Made by a program: the position numbers and the translations under genes
Origin: Mycteria americana
Lineage: Eukaryota > Chordata > Aves > Ciconiiformes > Ciconiidae
Direction: 5' to 3'
DNA length: 64,000 nucleotides
Assembly: GCF_035582795.1 (NCBI RefSeq)
Contig: NC_134367.1
Location: 50,003,562-50,067,561 of the forward strand
Notes under the pieces: generated by a model
Databases searched by the model: none
The model's input: the letters and a program-made list of their open reading frames with translations, nothing else
What the model was told of the DNA's origin: nothing
In this document: positions 48,558-64,000 of the stretch, piece after piece
Position numbering within the stretch: the first letter of the stretch is position 1
Layout: the number at the start of each line of letters is the position of its first letter

Positions 48558-51500
48558 CGGGAGGGAAGGTTTGTAAGGGCCACAACAAATGTTCAAAAAG
48601 TGTTTCTTTAAAAGACAACAGCTGGAGTTAGCAGCAGATGGTGAAAGCGCAGTGAAAGTAGGGATTAAAACCAGAGGGCAGAAGGGGACTTGTAACGCTG
48701 GTACCAAACGTTCCCTATGGGTGAGATTCAGGCATCCGTGGAAAATAAGCATGCTGTCTCAAGTCTGCAGTGCACCCCAGAAATAAGATTTGCGTGAAGC
48801 ATAGTCCTTTGGAGGGCCACGTATGCAGGAACCATATGTCACCCAAGGAGAACAGCTAGTCTTCTGAAACTGGCTCGAGGGATTTCTGAATTTCTAATAA
48901 GTGATCTGGAACAAAGCAGAGAGAAAATTAAGCAAAGCCCCAAGGAAAGGTCTCTGCCTGTGCGTGTGAGCCTGCAGCTTGTTTGTTTTTGCCATAAGCG
49001 TTGTAGTGATTCCTGCATGCTGAAGCTCTAGGTAATTCAAGGAGTAGACAAGGTTAAAACAGCAAGAACGTCAAAGAATGAAAAATGAGCAGGCGTAGTG
49101 TGATTAGGAAAGATGAGAGCACCTTGTGGAGCTCAAAGCAGGTAAAGAAATTAAGATATCCCTGTAACATGTAATACAGTGTAGAAAGAATGGGATGGGA
49201 GAATGAGAAGGATGAAGCTGCTGCTGTAAGATATGGGCTGAGAGTCAATAGGAGGATCTGTGTCAGACAGGCTCTAGGTGTTTAAGGCTGAAACTGTGAT
49301 TCAGAAAACCCTGTCAATTCATTGCTTGCCTCCAGAAATGTCTCTCATGCGGGCCAGAAAGCTCCCTTGGTAGCTAGAGGTCTCTGTTGCACCCAAGCCC
49401 TGCCCTGAGCTGGACTTCTCCTTTGCACTGAATGACAGGCCTTGGTTATTCAATGGCAGGGTCAGGCTCCCGCGTGCCTTTTCTCCTGCTGGCCTCGTGC
49501 TTTACAGCACAGCAGGACAGCTCAAACAAACGAGCCAGCTGTAGGTAGGATTTTGGTAAGTCCTGGAGAGGCTGGGGCTCCCCAGCTGCCTCGCCTTGCC
49601 TACCGTTGCTGGTTTGAGGGGTCTCCGTGCTCGCTGCATCTCCCTTCAGTTATCTGTAAGTCTGCGTGGGTCTTGGGTTGGCAAGCCAAGAAGATCAGCT
49701 CCATGTTTTAGTTGTAAAGATGAAGACTCCTGGGAAGCGAGCTTCTAGGCTAAACTGGCATTTTCAACAAAATTTGTGCTGGAGATAAGGATGACATGCT
49801 CTCCCAAAAGGCTTGCACAGCCTTCTAGGGCTTGAACGTAAGAGCGATTAGCTTCCCTAGACATCTGTTGTCATCCTGAATAGCGGAGAAAACCCACAAA
49901 TGAGATGAGTATGCTAATAAACTTGAAAAAAAAATAGAGTGCAGGAGATGTTTATACTTAAAGGAAGAGAAAGGTTGCCCCTGTAATTTGACAGCATTCA
50001 GGCCCTCTGCTGAAGCAGGGCAGGCGGTCCTAGAGACCTCATGCTCCAAATATATTTCCCAAGTTCCCAGGTAAGCCCATTATCGTCCACAGCCAAGACC
50101 CATGGCAAGCGTCGGCATTGCTCTGGCACGCGTACAGACAGCACAGCCTTTCTGCGAGCCGGTGCATTAGTCTGGACGACGACAGCGGTATTAAATACAC
50201 GGGCAGCAGCAGCTGTCCTACCAGCCTTGGCAGATGGGGCCCCAGCGCCGGCAGCCCTTCTCCGAGGAGCCCTCCTCGGGCTCTGCGCTGCGGAGGCAGG
50301 CGTGAGCCTCCCCGCGCTTCCACCTCGCACGGTGTTTTCACCTGCTCGCAGGTTTGCCGGTGCGGTGTCACCTGGCTGCCTGCTGCGGGGCAGGCACGCG
50401 TCGTGCTCGCGTGGGGCTGTGTGCCCCCAGCCCTGCGAGACCCTCTGAATTTTACCACGGCAGCCAGGCAAAAATGATTAACGCCAGACTTCCGCCTTGA
50501 GCCTGGTGTCAGCTGGAAGAATATCACATTTGGGGACAAAGGAGAAGAAGAAAAGAATCTTTTTTTTCCAGAATGATTTATCACCAGCTGTTTGAGTCTG
50601 ACCAGATGTCTGCAACGCTGGAAGCTGTCTTGAGGAAGAGGGATTTATTTATTTAAAGAGGTACAAAACTTTTCACAGTGGGCCACATTTGCTAAAGACA
50701 GGCCCAAGTCAGGAGCTGCAAGGCACAACCTTTAGCTGCCTGGCTGAGCACTTGCCTACGTGTGTGTGTGCAGCCTGAGCAGACCTCCCCTCCTTCCCTG
50801 CTACTCAAAGAAGCAGTTGCCTCTGGTCTGAGACAAGTGAAGGATTTCAGGACCCAGAAGGATTAAAAAAAACCAACCAACCAAACAAACAAAAAACGGT
50901 GACCCCAACTCTGTAGTTTAGTCTTTATCAGGAAATGGGAGATCCCTGGAATTTGCCTTAGCCCATATTGGTATTTTATATTTACATCATGGGATAAAAC
51001 AGTGAAAGCGTTTCGGATGCTGGCGCCAGAACCCAGGACATCCCTATGGAGGGTAAGCTGCTGTTGTGCACTGCCTGGCGTGACTCCCACGTTTATCATT
51101 GCGGCTTGGCGTTGCCCAGCCAGGGAGGGCTACAGGGTCATTCCACCCCAAACTCCTCTCCCTGGGGAGGGTCCCAGCCATGAGGCCACTGCTATGTTTG
51201 AAAAGGGAAAGAGGGTAAAGCCCTGATTCACAGGGAGCTCTGTCCTGGCAGATTGTTTGTTAAACGTGCTCTGAAAATGCCTGTTGAATCACATCCCCCA
51301 AAATACTAAACCAGAGCAAACAGCTAGTACCTGGCCCCAGGTGAGGCACTGAGTTATCTGAATTGAGTAAGCTGAGCCCGGACAGAGGCTTTACTAAAAG
51401 CCCCCAGAAGATTATACAGTCAAGCAGAGATGCCTCAGGCTAACTCTGGTGTGGGATTTAAATGCCAGTTAAGTTGGGTGTATCAATACCTAATTTTAGG

Positions 51501-53719
51501 AGCTAGGCTTTCCAAAAGAGATGTCAAAATTCAGCGAAGTGTCTGCCAGACCTCTACAAGAGCAGGGGGAAAGTAAACCTAGATCTTATAACAGGATTCA
51601 GAGTAGCTGTCAGGTTAAGCACGAAGTCACAGGAGGTACGAACCAGGCATGCGAGGCACCTGGAGGTCTGAAGTCCTGCAGCACCCAGGGCACCGACACC
51701 ACCATCTACGGGGACGTCCGAATACCCCGTTCTCTCCCCGGGAGAGGGTCCGATGCCTGCTCCTGGAAAGGAGGGGCCTCTATTTATCCAGGGACTGGGA
51801 AATAAATATCAGTTTTATTTCTAAAACTAACCCTGCAAGTGTTCATCTCAAGTGCTGGGTAGTCCCTGTTACTGTATCTGCGCTGTGGGTAGCCTGTCTC
51901 CTGCATGGACCCCTGGGACAGGCACTGTAGCTTCTCTCCAGCCCTGTCGCTGGCCCCATCTCCTTTTGCTCCTGACTGGAGCTCGTGGCCAGACCCTGGA
52001 CCTGATACGTGGCTTGCCGTGTCGGGGCTGTTGATGGGCTCCATTACCAGCCCCCAGATCTGCCCACCATGGTCCCACCCTGTGGGACTGCACCCACCGG
52101 TGAGGGCATAGCCTGTGCTGGTGTCCCCCTCGCTCCCAGCTCCCTCAGCTAACAGCTGAGGCCACGCCAGCTGCCACACAGGGAACCCGGGCTGTCCAGA
52201 GGGACTTAGCTTGGTGGCCACATCACCTGGCACAGGCTGCAGCTGACAAGTAGGACAAGGGAGCTGCTAAACAGAGGACCTACAACCCTCGGGGGAGCCC
52301 AAGATGGGGTGGCACCTGGGCACTGCCCCAGTCTTGGAGGATTTCCCCATTGCAGGGGTTTAGATCCCTGTCAGCCATTTGGTGGTAGCCAAAAGGGAGG
52401 CTCAGCTGGAGGCTGCCACACCTTTCCAGCTGGCTGGAGAGGGCCAACTCTCCTGACCAACATCTGCCCTCCATCCCAACTCTGCTGCCCTCAGCCACCA
52501 GGGGAGGCCACCCTGCGGCACTCTGGCCTGTAGGCAACCCAAAAAGCCTATCTGCACCAAGGCCTGCAGGGCAGGGTGAAGTGGCTGAGGGGTTAAATGA
52601 TTCAGTCCATCACATCCCTCCTCAAGTCACTGGCACATCATCCTCGGCTCCCAAAATAACAGCCAAAGAGAGAACTTTCATGGTTCGGTGACTACAGCTA
52701 AGCACTAGCCCGACGGCCGGTGTAGGAGCTTGGGATGAGCGACAGCCAACACGTCTCAAAACCAGCCCCTGACAGCTGGGGGGAATGGCTCTTCCTTCAG
52801 CTCCGTAAGCAGGAGCTCCGTAGGCCTGTGCATCCGAAAACGAAGGTACACAGTTCTTATCCTGTCATCCACTGAGACGTGACACATCTACATTTGGCTG
52901 GTGGTTGCTCCCCGTGTTTCAGACAGGTCCTGCTGCAATAGGTGCCTCGTCCCCCACAGCCGCTCTGAGGGACCGAAGAGGCCACAACATCCTCTGCAGT
53001 TAATGCTCTGATGGATATTCCTCGAACCCAATCAGATCCATACAGCGGGAATCAGTGCACATCGGTGTTAAACCCCAATGAACAGAAAGCATGTTTTCCA
53101 GAATGCCTCTCCAGGTGATATCCACCATCACGGTGACTCTCTCTGACCCAGCGTTGCTGTCCCCAGCTGGCAGAACAGGCTGCCTGATTCTCACCAAAGG
53201 AAACAAGCATCGAAAATAACAAAAGCTATCCAAAACCGCTAATGAAATGGTCTCAATAAGGTTTCTAATTCATTAGCTGGAAGCGATTTTGTAACTTTGA
53301 TACCCTTCCCCCTCAATCGACTTCCTCTGGCAAGCGCAAAGGCCCTGGAAGCCTCCACCAGCCCGGAAGAATGGGCAGCAGGCCCACGGCAGCAAACTGT
53401 TTAATGACTGGGTTGTTGTGCGAGTGACTGTCATCTGTGAGAGGAGCATGTTTTCCAGTTTGTCCTTGGCAGCCAAAGCTCCGCAAGCTAGTGCTAGAGG
53501 ATAACCACATTGCGAATACACGGAGCTTCAAGAACTGTGGCTTTTAGGCATTTTGAGTGATGGGTGCTCTTGCGGAGATCAGAGTTGGATCTGCACTTCC
53601 TCGAAGCTCAAGGAGGTCCGAGCATCTCTAATCAGGAAGAGCAATCCCTTTAATTTCAACATGCAGCTGGAGGTTTGTTATTGTACAGTCACCGATAGAG
53701 GTTTCCCAAGAGGTTTCCC

Positions 53720-53745
53720 AAATTGCAGAGGTTTCTCTGCAATTT
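53720..53745. repeat. Perfect 11-bp-arm hairpin beside a tandem repeat
   Basis: AAATTGCAGAG, loop GTTT, CTCTGCAATTT. Immediately to the left AGGTTTCCCA occurs twice (within 53698-53720). Confidence 0.9.
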
Positions 53746-56700
53746 ACGGGCAGCGATCATGAATGTTTATTTCATTTTTTTACTGTGATGCAAAGTTTTC
53801 CTAGTACCTGTGTCTACCTAGTGAAATGCAAGATGAAAGGTAAACCATGCAAGAGCTGAACTGGGTCCCTGTGAATGGTCTTAGGTCCACAGCTTTATGC
53901 ACCATTCATGATGAAAACACATTTTTCATACTGAGAAGCTTTAAACTAAACCAAAAAGCAATTTCAGCAGCAGAATGTTATTTATTAACAGTAAATATAT
54001 GAAGTAGGAAGTATTTAACAGCTTGGCCCAGCTACTGAAAGAGATACCTGCACATACCTACATTTCAAAGCTTGTTCTACTACAGCAGAGCCTCCTCTGA
54101 AATGTAACACTACCAGAAAACATCACATTCTGTTGAGAAATGACACTGTTTCATTTGAAACAACCAGAAGACACCAAGTATTGTTTATCTGCTCCTGTTA
54201 CAGCTCCAAAGGATTCTGAACAGTGAAATGCCTGAGCGCTTTATTCAGTTTCTTTCCCGGGACGGAAACAACAGTCCACGTTACAGCACTTTGTCACTTG
54301 CTGTCCAAATGACATGCTGTTGTTGCCCACCAGAAACGGCCTAAAAGCATAAAGCAGCCCAGAAAGCAGTTTTTCACCAGCTAAGCAATCTCATTCAAAC
54401 TTCTCAAAATTTGCAGTAACTGGTGTATAACTAACTAATGAATAAATTCCCATTATTTAGTATGCTCCCAGTCGTTCAATGACTGCTAGGTGGCAAAGCA
54501 AACATTTTTTTCGCTGTTGCTCTCGTCTTCTGACACTTTCAAAGTTCCACAGGAGAAGAGAATATATTTGATGACATCACTGAAATGCAATATATCTTAA
54601 TGTTCATCTGTTCTTCTGCTGAGGAGATGTCAGAGCACAGCTCTTCGCAGGGAAAGCAGCATGAAAATGACAGTGCTAAGAACTAAATGGAATTACCACC
54701 TATGAGTCCAGGTGCCCTTGCCAAATTAAGGTATTTCATGCAGCTCAACCTACAGCTAGTCTGTAGCTTCACTGTATGCAATCTTACATTTGTAATACAA
54801 CCTTATTTCCCTAAACCAGGAAATTCCACCCCCTGCATGTTTGGGGGAATGCTTATTTTGAAATCCACACAGTGAGTGTTCATCCAGTCTCCTGAAGTAC
54901 TGAAAGGGTCAAATCAATATGAATACTACAAAATCAAGCCCTTTCTATTGCTTTTCTTCTGATTATTCTCCCAGTATTTGGACAGTGATGCTAGGATGAA
55001 AAATATAGATAATATTTTGGGCCTAATATTGCCCTGTTTATGTTATAGACAAATATCTAACTTAATGCTTCAGTTAGCACTATCAGATACTTACCTAATA
55101 TGCATGTTATTTAAAACGCATGTGCCCCCCCACTTTAAGAGGTTCAAGAGTAATGCCTCCTTCCTTTTTGCACACAGAAGGCCCGAGAGGCATTGAAAGT
55201 AGTGCACATTCACAAATTGTAGTCTTCTGAACAGCACGCGGCAGGCTAGAAATGTCACATTTGCTGAGACATCATCCATCCATTGACTCCAGCTCTCGTG
55301 CTGCATCTGCTGCAGAAGCTAGAAACGTTTAGTGAAAATCACCACGAACTGACGCTCGCCATTCAGACTTTCAGCATTAAACTTTCCCTGCTATGGGTAA
55401 GGGCGTGAGCACCAAGTTTGTCCCTTGCCTCTGTTACTCCTGCTAGCAAGGCAGAGGGATGTCTACAGAACAGAGATTCTCACTGACATGTTACTGCTCA
55501 GCTTCAGTTTTAAATGTTGGATTTTCAGTTAATATTCTTATGGAAAATCAGGAGAAGTGGCCAAATCACAGTCCTCCTAGTCCAGAATTTCAGTTTGTTT
55601 CTGCAGATGCCAGTAGCTAGTCCAGCTTCCACTGAGGGACTCCATCACTGGGATTTCTCTGCCACGAATAAACTGAAGACATGAGCTTATTCAGAAATGG
55701 CTATTCAGGAATAATGTTATCTTGAGGACACACCTTGGTTATCTTCAGAGACATGAGAATTGGAAGGCTACCCCACCTCCACCTCCCGCAAGGGCAAGGG
55801 AAAAAAAAGCCAGAGGAATGCTTTTTCTTTTGCTGGCATGCAAGATGGTAAGGCAGAAGTAATTAAAAGAACATACGGAGAAATGAACAAAGTTGCCAAA
55901 CCTGGCTGTTCAAACAGCATGGACTATCCAAATCCTGAGAGGTCTGCACAAAGGGGCAATTGCACAAAAGCTGTCTACTGAAGATTTTCAAAGTAGAAGA
56001 GCTTGGCAGAAAATTGGGTGGTTGTTTATTAGCTTGGCTTCCAAGTCCTTCTCTCGGCCCTCCCCCCTAAATCCTACTCAGCTTGGAAAACCGCTTTCAC
56101 AGGAGAGGCTGTCGGGAAGAGTCTATAAGCAGATCTTTAGGCAATCCTGAGGGGCTACCTCAGGCTAAAAATAAATAAATGACCTGACAACATAGATGTT
56201 TGAAAGCTGTTGCTTGCCGTATTGAATCCAAAAGTACTGCTGCTCATGTTTCTGCCTTCCTACAGACAGATGGCAAAGTAGAGTCAAGTCAAGACAATCC
56301 TGGTGAAACAGGGGAAGTCCTAGGTGCCAGGAAGAGGTATCTCCAAACTCTGTCTTGAGCATCCTTTATTCTTACATATCCACAGGCCAGCTGCCCTTCT
56401 TCCACCCTTAGATCTTGGTGGTTATATTGCTGGGGAGGGTGCAGCACCTATCTAAAGTCAGTATCTTTTTTTTTTTTCCCCCCAGCTACCAAAATGTAAA
56501 TTAACTCCAATGCAAAGAAATTAAAATATCTCTTTCTGTGAAGAATATGAAGACTCTCAGCTTTTAAAAATACTTCTGACCTTTTTCACATAAATCAACT
56601 CTGATACAAATATATTCTCACAGGAGCAAAGACAACTAAGATATCTTTACATTAGTTGTGAAGAGTATCAGAAGGAACAACATGCAAAAAGTTCATTTAT

Positions 56701-59303
56701 TTCCACTTAAAAACAGATTTTGGTTTATGTAGCATAAGCCTCTTACAGGACTTCAAAGATTTTTCTGGTTTTGATCTTGGCACAAAACACTGGTATCTAT
56801 TTTTCTAAGAAACATGATTTTGAAAAAGCAGATAGTTGTGAGGAGGTTACCTTGCCCAGCTAGTCAATTTTGCTTCACATACTGGAAATAAAAGGCACAA
56901 AATACAGAGCCTCTTCATAAAATAGCATTTCCACTGCAGAGAAAAGTTAACCTTGAAACCAGAATAACAGAGATTTCATTAGGTTTTATACAGCAGGAAC
57001 GGTTTGGCTCCAGGTCTATTTAATCCAAACCCGGAACGTTTAAATCCCACTATATTGCAAGAGCATTACTCGCTCAGAGTTAATTACAGATTCCAGTTGG
57101 AGCGTGACCCTTTCTGCACCAAAAGGAGAAGCTCAGCTAATAGGACAGCTCTGCAACATCACTTTTTTGGCACCTGAATCCTGGACTTGGCATACCTGAT
57201 TAAAATCAACTAAAATGTTGACCTTAAGACTCTATTATAGAAACACAATGCCTTCCCAATAGAGATACCAGCATTCTACAAGGGATACTCTTGAACACTT
57301 CTTACTTTGTGAGTGATGTCTCCAGCAAGCCAGCTCCACCTTCAATACTATTGATTGCCACTCAAAGAGGAATGTTTCTTTCCAAACTCCCCCCATTATG
57401 GGTCATCTGCCCTGATACTGAGCCATTCAGGGAACTCAGCTTCAGCAGAAAGCTTCAGGAGGAAAATGAATGATTTTTAACCTATGCCAGAAGTTTTGTG
57501 TTTGAGCAGCTGGAGAACAAGGAAAAGCATTTTTAGGAACGAAGACCTGAAGAGATGATTGAGGTGGCTGTGCCCAAGCCTTTGTAATTCAATGCACCGA
57601 CACCGTTCAGCTCTATTTCATGAACGCCTGAAGACCATGTTTTCCACATACCCTATCTTGCAAAGCTGTGGTCTCAGAGGTGAAGCTCTGCCCTCCTGAT
57701 GATACTGTAACAGTCAATAAAAGGCCAGATGCCACAACTGTGAGGTCTTACAAGTAGAGAGGGCGCTGCTTTATGTGCTTTGTTTCTGACATGCAGGGAA
57801 GCTGTTGAAAATTCCCAGATGATCATAGAAAAGCAGTTCACATACCTCTGGGAAAAGGGGGGTGCTGAACCTGAACCCTGTTTTCACAGCCTGGAGGCAA
57901 AAAAACCTCAACCCTCCCTCAACTCCCTATTCTGATTCTTTAATTCAATGCTGTGATCAGAATGCATCAGTCCACAAAGTATCTGGTAAAACTGTAATGC
58001 CCATGGATCACTAATAAACCCCAGATCACATACAGGTTTTAGGTGTGGTATTTCATAGGAAAGCAGAAATCCTTTTTTTTTCCCCTCCTAAAATCAAATT
58101 ATGCATAATAAGGGCCTGGGAGGGATGATCCTTCCTGGATTGCAGAGGGAATCAGCAGAAGCCCCAGTGCATGAGAGAAACACAGAGTGAATCTGGTGCA
58201 AATTTATTTTTAATTTTGCTGCTGTTTACAGCAGCCTACTCCTCTTTTAAATACCACTCCCTCCTCTTCCTGGGCTGAGACACTGTTTGCTTAGAGATGA
58301 AACTCCTGCACCCAGACTTAAAATACAGGCCTTAGGGTCTAAGTATGAATATAATGACGAGCATGATTCTGGAAGAATATAGCAGTTTATCCAAAACTGA
58401 GAAGCAGCAGAGGGGCAACAAGACTAATAAGAATTGGTAGAATACTTTTTTGCTCTGTGAAACCAAACCCTAACTGCTGCAGTGCATCAGAGTTTAGACA
58501 GCCTGTAGGCAAATACTCACATCTACTTTATAGCTCTACAGCCTAGATGGGAAAGATATGAAATGGCAGTTCAACTACTGTGCCTGTGTCAAATCATTAG
58601 GGAGTCTGACGATGAGCTCTTGTTGTTCTGCAGCCAGAACTAGGTTATATACATATGTTCAGATTTTGGCTTGTTAGAGAACATTCTGTCAAAGGCATCA
58701 GGAAAAACTGAACTTGAACAATCTGGACAAAGCTGTGGGTTTGGTTTGGTTTTTTTTTTAACCCAGTGTCTGGTCTACTCTTCAGAAATAGTTAAAGAGC
58801 TAACAGCAGACGGGTTGTTGAAGAGTATCTGTATAGCTTGACTGAGATTACAGTGAGAATCTAAGAATTCTTCAAGTTTTCCGGCCTCCGATTTTCTCTT
58901 TTGTGTGGAAATAAATGACAGAAGAGAAAACTGGTGATATTTTGAAGTCTTTTTGGAAAGAAAGAACAATTCAGCAACGTCATTATTATAGACTGTAACA
59001 CACTTATGAACAGCATGTAATATAAGCTTTTTAATAATTTTTGACTTAATTACCCAGATTACTGTCTCTTCAGTATTTCAGGGTTATCACTGAACACCTT
59101 CAATTTACATTCTTAAATAAGTTACTCTGTAAATAAAGTATGCTCAGAGTTCTTGTATGTGGACAGTACTTACATTTAATTACAGACGATCTGGATACGT
59201 TTATAGGTGCAAAATACATTACAATTGTTTACAGGAAGTAAGCTCAACTAGCACTAACTCTGGAACCTAAATGTTCACAACAGCACCGACAGTAGCTCAG
59301 CTA

Positions 59304-59534
59304 TTTATTTGAACATGCTTTTCAAAATGTACTTTGGAACACAGTAGAAAAGAAATTCAAAGAAATGCCAAAATAGAGGGAAGCACAGAAGATCAAAACT
59401 CCATAGTAGGTTGGATCAATAAAATATTAAACTGCAGTTCTTAAATGTAAGTACTACACCAACTAGTAGTCTGGTTGGTCTTAAATGATGTTAAAGCCCT
59501 TGTTTTCTAAAGGAGACAGTAATAAGCATTTTGC
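59304..59534 (-). other. PREP: PREP 3' UTR (candidate extent)
   Basis: Follows the PREP stop codon on the minus strand. The first AATAAA on that strand is at 59309-59304, giving a short UTR of about 230 nt. More distal sites may also be used. Confidence 0.45.
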
Positions 59535-63118
<3,584 letters not shown>

Positions 63119-63166
63119 ATTTGTAAATTTTATTTACAAATGGGCCCACCTGCACAGTGGGCCCAT
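63119..63166. repeat. Two back-to-back hairpins
   Basis: ATTTGTAAA / TTTACAAAT (63119-63127 and 63133-63141) is followed directly by ATGGGCCCAC / GTGGGCCCAT (63140-63149 and 63157-63166). Both stems are perfect and overlap by 2 bp. Confidence 0.9.
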
Positions 63167-64000
63167 CTAGCTCAGTGCTCAATTTATAAGAGTGGCAACT
63201 GGCAGATGCTCTGGGAAAAGGCATTAAGCAAATACTGGGAGAGATTTCCTGTACATTATCAGCTTTTGAACTAGTTGTTTAGGTTTTCCCCGAGTTGCAG
63301 TTATCTCCAGCCATCCTGTTAAATACCCATCACAACGCATATCCTCTGTAAACACATATATTTCCTTAATGTTTATTCATCTAGTGTTCATCATATCCTG
63401 CAGCAATAAGTTCTTCAAATCCAATTTCTGTTGCTTGATTTAAATCTGTTGCCTGGTGATTTTACAAATTCCCCTGCTTTTTTTGAATTCTAAGAAATAA
63501 GAGCACTGAGATTTTCACATTACTAGTACAACGGATCCCAGAATCCTTTTCTTAATTCAGAGCTAATCACTATGCATCCACACATAGGTATACTCCTTCC
63601 CAAATTCTTTTTTCTCCTCATTTTTGTCCATTTGTGAAAATGGATCATTTATTCCCATTATTTGCCTCCTGCTAACCAGGATATATTGCTATGACACGAC
63701 CTGGCTTCCAGCTTAGCAAGAACTTTCTTGCATAGACTTATGCGAGGGACCTTGTCAAAAGCTTTTGAAAATCCAAGAACAACTCCTCTCCTAGATCACT
63801 GTTACAAGCACCATACGCTGCCTGACTCCTTCAAATAGCTCTAATAGATTTGCAAGATATAAGTAAGAATCTTGCAGGCTGATGTTACATGTCAGCTATT
63901 ATTTATTCGTTTCAATTAGTTTGATTAGAGAAGTCAGATTTACTCATCTGCAGCTTGTGGATCACCATGAACCATTTAAAAACTGGCATTACACATGCCC
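63145..64000 (-). mobile_element. Old CR1-type LINE fragment, runs off the window
   Basis: The left part (GGGCCCATCTAGCTCAGTGC, later CATCATATCCTGCAGCAATA) matches the old amniote CR1-related 3' segments. At 63740-63772 the minus strand encodes a KAFDKVPR-like reverse-transcriptase motif. Order and orientation place the element on the minus strand with the 3' end at the left. It is heavily diverged and may be more than one fragment. Confidence 0.7.

Larger units (their letters stand above)
47291..59303. other. Intergenic spacer (right part)
   Basis: No gene recognised. GC-rich patches lie at about 50090-50450 and 51640-52560, without island-like CpG density. Small local duplications occur at 48520-48557 (GACATCCAATTCTCAC twice, period 22) and a hairpin at 53720-53745. 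A short AACC/AAAC run lies near 50870-50896. The PREP polyadenylation region begins at the right end. Confidence 0.5.

Noticed and set aside
50039-50584. 181-codon and overlapping frames around 50-50.5 kb
   Set aside because: GC-rich chance frames on both strands with no recognisable protein.

Overview
The window is vertebrate nuclear DNA, almost certainly from a bird. The genes are split into exons with GT/AG introns. There are two CpG islands. The interspersed repeats are CR1-type LINEs, including a recent copy with the typical avian 3' end (positions 10824-11191). Synteny fits the conserved BVES - POPDC3 - PREP block (human 6q21). All recognised genes lie on the minus strand. No plasmid, phage, CRISPR or bacterial-type operon content is visible.

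Layout from left to right. Positions 1-940 and the CpG island at about 945-1920 carry a minus-strand promoter and noncoding first exon with a GT donor at 1509-1510. By orientation and synteny this is probably the BVES promoter, with BVES coding exons beyond the left edge. Positions 1920-13250 are intergenic and hold a recent CR1 copy, a strong hairpin and a 34-bp tandem duplication. Positions about 13253-27880 hold POPDC3: a noncoding first exon in a second CpG island (about 27190-28270), a 9.3-kb 5' intron, and three coding exons (18019-17529, 15536-15428, 14491-14171) that join in frame into a 306-residue Popeye-domain protein. Positions 28270-59300 are a 31-kb interval without a recognisable gene, containing old CR1 fragments and some GC-rich patches. 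Positions 59304-64000 hold the 3' end of PREP (prolyl endopeptidase): the last two coding exons, with catalytic Asp641 and His680 and the Trp595/Tyr599 pocket residues. The remaining PREP exons lie beyond the right edge.

The most interesting signal is that the two CpG-island promoters, 26 kb apart, share a 251-bp homologous block. Of this block 144 bp are completely identical, and the same splice donor sits at the same end. BVES and POPDC3 are ancient tandem paralogues, so such identity suggests recent gene conversion or duplication of the promoter, or an assembly artefact. The shared block contains one A/T-rich CArG/MEF2-like element, which would suit co-regulation of two striated-muscle genes. 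A second curiosity is an 85-bp local duplication in a POPDC3 intron, bounded by 16-bp direct repeats and carrying an internal inverted segment.
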